Part shown: one piece after another, positions 4,913-8,296 of the stretch
How positions within the stretch are numbered: the stretch's first letter is position 1
Layout: the number at the start of each line of letters is the position of its first letter
Notes under the pieces: model-generated
Databases searched by the model: none
Seen by the model: only the letters and a program-made list of their open reading frames with translations
Told to the model about the DNA's origin: nothing
NCBI GenBank assembly: GCA_947278105.1
Contig: CAMYOR010000034.1
Span: 1 to 8,296, forward strand
Direction of reading: 5' to 3'
Source: an uncultured Tissierellia bacterium
GTDB taxonomy: Bacteria; Bacillota; Clostridia; Tissierellales; Peptoniphilaceae
DNA: 8,296 bases
Translations under genes and position numbers: made by a program

Positions 4913-5713
4913 AGGCCCGTGGTCATAGCCCTCGAGATGGAAGGAATCGGGGGTAAAATCATAAAAATCCTTGATCTCCGGATCGATCCAGAGCCGGGGG
5001 GCCGGGTAGGCGGGGCGGGCAATCAGCTCCTTCACGATCGGAACGTGCCGGTCGTAGATATGGGCATCGGCGATCACATGGACGAATTCTCCCGCCACAA
5101 GATCGCTCACCTGAGCCATTAAATGGACCAGGAGGGCATACTGGGTCACGTTCCAGGCGTTGGCAACCAGCATATCCTGGGACCTTTGGTTTAAAATGGC
5201 ATTGAGCTTATTGCCGGTGACATTAAAGGTCATGGAATAGGCGCAGGGGTAAAGGGCCATCTCATGGAGGTCCTCAAAGTTAAAGAGATTGGTGAGGATC
5301 CGCCGGGAATAGGGCTCATTTTTAAGCTCATAGAGGACCCGGTCCACCTGGTCAAAGTCTCCTTCTGGATACTTGTGCTTCACGCCCAGCTGGTAGCCAT
5401 AGGCCTTGCCGATGGACCCGGTCTCATTGGCCCACTGGTCCCAGATATGGGAGCCCAGGTCATGGACATTGTTCGATTTTTTTTGCCAGATCCAGAGAAG
5501 TTCATCGGCTGCGGCCTTAAAGTTGATTTTTCGAAGGGTTTGGATGGGGAACTCCGAACTTAGGTCGTAGCGGTTCACCAGGCCAAACTTTTTTAGAGTA
5601 TAGGCGCTTTCTCCGTCCTCCCAGTGGGGGCGGACTTTTTGTCCCTGGGTGGTGATATTTCCCTGCAAAATTTCCTTACAGTTGCCAATAAAAAGCTCAT
5701 CCGCATGGCTCAT
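4883..5713 (-). CDS. thyA: Thymidylate synthase (Bacillus-type ThyA)
   Basis: This 276-residue enzyme makes dTMP from dUMP, using 5,10-methylene-THF as both carbon and hydride donor and releasing dihydrofolate. The features seen are SRR (136-138, phosphate grip), the catalytic Cys157 in LYPCAY, RSQD (177-180), Asn188, and HIY (218-220) for dUMP binding. The C-terminal part LWIDPEIKDFYDFT is close to B. subtilis ThyA. The residue after the active cysteine is Ala where E. coli has His. The B. subtilis enzyme also departs here (PCVY), so activity is expected. The ATG has AAGGAGG six bases upstream (5720-5726). The gene starts 12 bp after folD, which supplies its cofactor, and is last in the run. 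No folA lies beside it. Its 3' end overlaps pdxK by 30 bp. Confidence 0.96.
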   Translation of the reverse strand: MSHADELFIGNCKEILQGNITTQGQKVRPHWEDGESAYTLKKFGLVNRYDLSSEFPIQTLRKINFKAAADELLWIWQKKSNNVHDLGSHIWDQWANETGSIGKAYGYQLGVKHKYPEGDFDQVDRVLYELKNEPYSRRILTNLFNFEDLHEMALYPCAYSMTFNVTGNKLNAILNQRSQDMLVANAWNVTQYALLVHLMAQVSDLVAGEFVHVIADAHIYDRHVPIVKELIARPAYPAPRLWIDPEIKDFYDFTPDSFHLEGYDHGPLIKNIPVAI

Positions 5714-5725
5714 GGAAGCCCTCCT

Positions 5726-6604
5726 TCATCTTTTTTCCGCCTGTCTTGCCGCCGCCGTCACCACATGAGAAATAAGGACCGCCGTGGTTACGGCGCCGAC
5801 CCCGCCCGGGACCGGGGTAATGGCTTTGACCAGGGGAAAAACCTCTTCGTATTTCATATCCCCTGTGATTTTTCCGGTTTTTTCATTAAAGTTGATTCCG
5901 ACATCAAGGACGATCTGCCCAGGATGGACAAATTCCTTGCCGTAGGCCTCCCCCTGACCGGAGGCGGCGACCAGGATGTCGGCCCTCCTGCAAATTTCCG
6001 GAAGATCCCGGGTTTTGGTATGGCAAAGGGTCGGGGTGGCATTGGCCGAAAGGAGCATCATGGAAAGGGGCCTTCCCACAACCAGGCTTCTTCCAATGAT
6101 CACGGCATTTTTCCCCCGGGGGTCCATCCCATAGAAGCGAAGAATTTCCATGGCCGCCTGGGCGGTGCAGGGTGAAAAGCCCTCCCCGCTTCCGGTAAAA
6201 ACGCCCGCCAGGGACCCGTCCGTCGTGCCGTCCACATCCTTTTGGGGGGAGAGGAGCTTTCTGGCCCTTTCCCCATCCAGCTGGCCGGGCAGGGGCTTTA
6301 AGAGGAGAATCCCATGGACTAGGGGATCTTCGTTAAGGCTCCTAAGGGTCTGGTCCAGGGCTTCCTGAGAAACATTTTCATCCAAAATGACCTTTCGGAC
6401 GGTCACTCCGGCCTTTTCCGCGGTCTTCACTGCATTTTTTTCATAGCGAAGGTCGGCTTCCTTCTCCCCCACCCGGACAATGGCAAGGAGAGGCCGGATC
6501 CCCCTTTCCCCGAGGGCCCCGGCCTCCTTTGCGGCATGGTCCAAAAGGTCCTGGGCCACCGGCTTTCCCCTCAGAACCTTTCCCATTTCTTTCATCTTTT
6601 CCAT
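5726..6604 (-). CDS. folD: Methylene-THF dehydrogenase FolD, cyclohydrolase residues replaced
   Basis: From the ATG at 6604 this gives 292 residues, near the family's 280-290. Landmarks are LRGKPVAQDL (11-20), KDVDG (122-126), SPCTAQ (144-149), the NADP-loop motif GRSLVVGRP (171-179) and TPVPGGVGAVTTAVL (263-277). FolD normally interconverts methylene-, methenyl- and formyl-THF. An ungapped alignment to E. coli FolD keeps Tyr54 but puts Ala58 where the cyclohydrolase Lys lies (E. coli Lys54). It also puts Leu102 where the Gln of VQLPLP lies. The dehydrogenase fold looks intact. Another ATG at 6643 overlaps the fchA stop (ATGAATAG) and could give translational coupling with a 305-residue product. 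ATGs at 6595 and 6586 are also possible, and no ribosome binding site decides between them. The neighbours are fchA upstream and thyA 12 bp downstream. Confidence 0.93.
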   Translation of the reverse strand: MEKMKEMGKVLRGKPVAQDLLDHAAKEAGALGERGIRPLLAIVRVGEKEADLRYEKNAVKTAEKAGVTVRKVILDENVSQEALDQTLRSLNEDPLVHGILLLKPLPGQLDGERARKLLSPQKDVDGTTDGSLAGVFTGSGEGFSPCTAQAAMEILRFYGMDPRGKNAVIIGRSLVVGRPLSMMLLSANATPTLCHTKTRDLPEICRRADILVAASGQGEAYGKEFVHPGQIVLDVGINFNEKTGKITGDMKYEEVFPLVKAITPVPGGVGAVTTAVLISHVVTAAARQAEKR

Positions 6605-6635
6605 TTTAATGTCTTTCTCTATGATCGTCTTTTCC

Positions 6636-7256
6636 CTATTCATAGGTTTTCCAGATGGACTCAAAAACTTCCTCTGCCATCTTACTGTATTTTTCAAGGT
6701 CCCGGTCCATCTTCGCCTCAACCTTTTCCGCATAGGCCCGGTCCTTGAGAAGACGGGTATTGACCTTGATATTCACCGCCGCTCCTTTTAAGGCCCCCCG
6801 GGCCAAGGCGGCCCCGGTTGCGGCATCAGAAACCATGATTTTCGATCCCTTTTCCCCCATCGCCTTTAAGAGGACGATGGTCTCACAGGTCAGGGAAAAA
6901 ATTTCCAGGGGAGCTTGGAGGGCCTGGCGGAGGCACTCCTCCAGAACCTGGTCACGGGTCGGATCGTCTTTGGGAATTCCGTAAGCCCGGGACAGGGGCA
7001 AAAAGTTTTCTGCATCCTCATCCATCAGGTCCAAAAACCGGACCCTCAGTTTTTCTGCTTCTTCCAGGAGGTCCTGGATCTCCCCCTCCACTGGCCTGTA
7101 TTTTTTCTTCCCCAGGGTATAGACTCCGACCATGGCTCCGAGGGAGGCGGCCAGGGCCCCCGCCAGGGCACAGGCTCCGCCGCCGCCTGGAGCCGGGGCT
7201 TTGGATCCGATCAACATAGTCAGCTCTCTAGCGCTTTTCTCCCCTAAATTTTCCAC
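6636..7256 (-). CDS. fchA: Methenyl-THF cyclohydrolase / formimino-THF cyclodeaminase
   Basis: This 206-residue protein is of the FTCD C-terminal (cyclodeaminase) family, as in free-standing clostridial FchA. The marks are PAPGGGGACALAG (21-33), MDEDAENF (78-85) and SDAATGAALARGALKGAA (143-160), followed by VNIKVNTRLLKD. The protein is mostly helical and cytosolic. It opens the methenyl-THF ring to 10-formyl-THF, or releases ammonia from 5-formimino-THF when histidine or purines are fermented. The start is GTG at 7254-7256, with GAGGG five bases upstream. It lies 23 bp after the lipoprotein gene, and its stop overlaps a possible folD start by 8 bp. No histidine-degradation or formiminotransferase gene is in view. 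The partnership with a FolD lacking cyclohydrolase residues favours the cyclohydrolase role. Confidence 0.92.
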   Translation of the reverse strand: MENLGEKSARELTMLIGSKAPAPGGGGACALAGALAASLGAMVGVYTLGKKKYRPVEGEIQDLLEEAEKLRVRFLDLMDEDAENFLPLSRAYGIPKDDPTRDQVLEECLRQALQAPLEIFSLTCETIVLLKAMGEKGSKIMVSDAATGAALARGALKGAAVNIKVNTRLLKDRAYAEKVEAKMDRDLEKYSKMAEEVFESIWKTYE

Positions 7257-7279
7257 TTTTGCCCTCTTCCTAGGATGAA

Positions 7280-8200
7280 TTAATTATTTTCCTGACTGTT
7301 TTCATCCGTTCCAAAATGGAGGTCTTCCAGGGACATGGAAAGGTCAGACTGGGTAAGATAATGCTTGACGGCGCTTAAAAGCTTAGGGATTTTCTTTTGG
7401 AAGACCTCGGCGGCTTCTTTTTTCTCTAGGTCCCCCGGCTTAACGACATTAAAGCTCATCGACGAAGGGACGAGCTTTGCCGTGGCAAAATGGCGAAGGT
7501 CCGTATTATCCTGACCATTGGTGTAATAGTAAAGCTCGACATCCTTGCGGCCCTCGGTCAGGACCAGCTCGGTCGTCTCTTCTTCATCGACGGACTTGTC
7601 AATGTGAATAAAGTGAATGGTCCTTTTTTGGGTCTTCCCATCCTTTCCGGCGATCATCAGATCTTTTCTTTCGTCATTTTCCCCGATATTGACCTGGGCG
7701 AAGCCTTCTTCGTCCATGGGTTCATTTTCGTCCGCGGATTCTTTCTCGTCCAAAAGACCGGAGAGGGCCTGGTCTAAATCATCCATGGAAAGATCGTCCT
7801 TGTCCTCGGAATTTTCCTGGGACTTATCTTCTTCCGAATTTTCCCCGGATTTTTCACTCTGGTCCATCCGCTTGGCCGCTTCGGGATCGTCAGGAAGAGG
7901 CTCCTTGTCATTGCCTTCTTCGTCCTTCTTCCGGGCATCCTCCCCATCATTGTCTTCCGAATCCTTTGGACCTTCTTTTGCCTTTTTCGCCTGCTCCCAA
8001 ATATGGCTATAGAGGCGGTCAAAATACGAATCTTTCTCCGATGCGCTCTTCCCCTCCTCCAAGCTGGCTTCTTCGCTCATTTCTTCTTTGGGCTGGCCTT
8101 CATCCTTTGGCTTCTTGTCTTTCTTTCCAAATTGGCAGCCGGTCAGGATCAGTGACATGGCCATGGCGGCGATCAGCATCTTATATGGACTGGATTTCAT
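7280..8200 (-). CDS. Predicted lipoprotein with long acidic linker
   Basis: This 306-residue protein begins MKSSPYKMLIAAMAMSLILTGC: a positive N-region, a hydrophobic core and the lipobox LTGC. It should be lipid-anchored at Cys22 on the outer face of the membrane. Residues 27-166 are a low-complexity stretch rich in Glu, Asp, Lys and Ser, likely disordered. Residues 167-306 look folded, with strand-like pieces (RTIHFIHI, VELYYYTNG, ATAKLVPSSMSFNVV) and a helical end. I do not recognise the domain. The ATG at 8200 has AGAGGG five bases upstream. A longer frame reaching 8290 would bury the signal peptide and is rejected. The 23-bp gap to fchA suggests cotranscription, but nothing in it explains a tie to folate metabolism. 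Confidence 0.85.
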   Translation of the reverse strand: MKSSPYKMLIAAMAMSLILTGCQFGKKDKKPKDEGQPKEEMSEEASLEEGKSASEKDSYFDRLYSHIWEQAKKAKEGPKDSEDNDGEDARKKDEEGNDKEPLPDDPEAAKRMDQSEKSGENSEEDKSQENSEDKDDLSMDDLDQALSGLLDEKESADENEPMDEEGFAQVNIGENDERKDLMIAGKDGKTQKRTIHFIHIDKSVDEEETTELVLTEGRKDVELYYYTNGQDNTDLRHFATAKLVPSSMSFNVVKPGDLEKKEAAEVFQKKIPKLLSAVKHYLTQSDLSMSLEDLHFGTDENSQENN

Positions 8201-8234
8201 GGTTTCCCTCTCTTCTTTCTGTGTTTTCTCTATT

Positions 8235-8296
8235 TCATGGCGAAAAGGGTCCGGTAAAAAGCTTGGCCGGCCCGGCGGCGGCCTTCTCAAAGCCTG
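8235..8296 (-). CDS. Possible 3' end of an upstream gene (partial)
   Basis: On the minus strand one frame is open from the window edge to a TGA at 8235-8237, reading GFEKAAAGPAKLFTGPFSP. It ends 34 bp before the lipoprotein start and would be another gene of the same run. About 20 codons are too few to prove coding, and a second frame is also open here. I list it only as a candidate and assign no function. Confidence 0.25.
   Translation of the reverse strand, partial: GFEKAAAGPAKLFTGPFSP

Noticed and set aside
5153..5162. Inactive thymidylate synthase because the His after the active-site Cys is missing
   Set aside because: The region is of the B. subtilis ThyA kind, where this position also differs from E. 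coli (PCVY). All other binding residues I can check are present.
8201..8290. Longer lipoprotein starting at 8290
   Set aside because: It would place 30 charged residues before the signal peptide. The ATG at 8200 has its own ribosome binding site and gives a standard lipoprotein signal.

Overview
The window looks like one end of a draft contig from a Gram-positive anaerobe of the Clostridia/Tissierellia kind. The evidence is the DUF3793 protein (a family I know only from Firmicutes), a Bacillus-type ThyA, a clostridial-type FolD/FchA pair, strong AGGAGG-like ribosome binding sites, GTG and TTG starts, and an SmtB/CzrA-type regulator. Base composition is near 50% GC, higher than most relatives of that kind. 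A Peptoniphilaceae-like lineage of medium GC is my guess, not a demonstrated fact. The first 47 bases are not biological: they are an Illumina Nextera i5 adapter with its index.

Left part (48-2990), repeats and decay. Two tandem repeat arrays of four units each (207-696 and 2434-2896, period about 128-129 bp) flank a D-aminoacyl-tRNA deacylase gene (dtd, minus strand) and the wreck of a zinc/cadmium efflux operon (plus strand). The arrays have different stem sequences but the same plan: twin hairpins of about 80-84 bp plus an AT-rich linker of about 45 bp. Their hairpin loops match when one array is read on the opposite strand, so they look like related elements in inverted orientation. Very GC-rich perfect or near-perfect hairpins sit beside the arrays. 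The efflux operon keeps a good promoter and a clear SmtB/CzrA-like operator. Its ArsR-family regulator has lost the N-terminal half to GC-rich repetitive DNA, and its P1B-type ATPase has an internal deletion and no catalytic domain.

Middle (2991-3997). A small unknown ORF converges on a DUF3793 gene (minus strand, TTG start). In front of DUF3793 is a promoter overlapped by a DtxR/IdeR-like palindrome, which suggests metal-dependent control.

Right part (3998-8296), housekeeping metabolism. A pyridoxal kinase gene (plus strand) overlaps tail-to-tail with a compact minus-strand run of genes: an acidic lipoprotein, then fchA, folD and thyA. The last three form a one-carbon folate module. FchA supplies methenyl-THF cyclohydrolase/cyclodeaminase activity, FolD interconverts methenyl- and methylene-THF, and ThyA uses methylene-THF to make dTMP. 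FolD lacks two residues known to be needed for its own cyclohydrolase activity, which fits a split of labour with the translationally coupled FchA.
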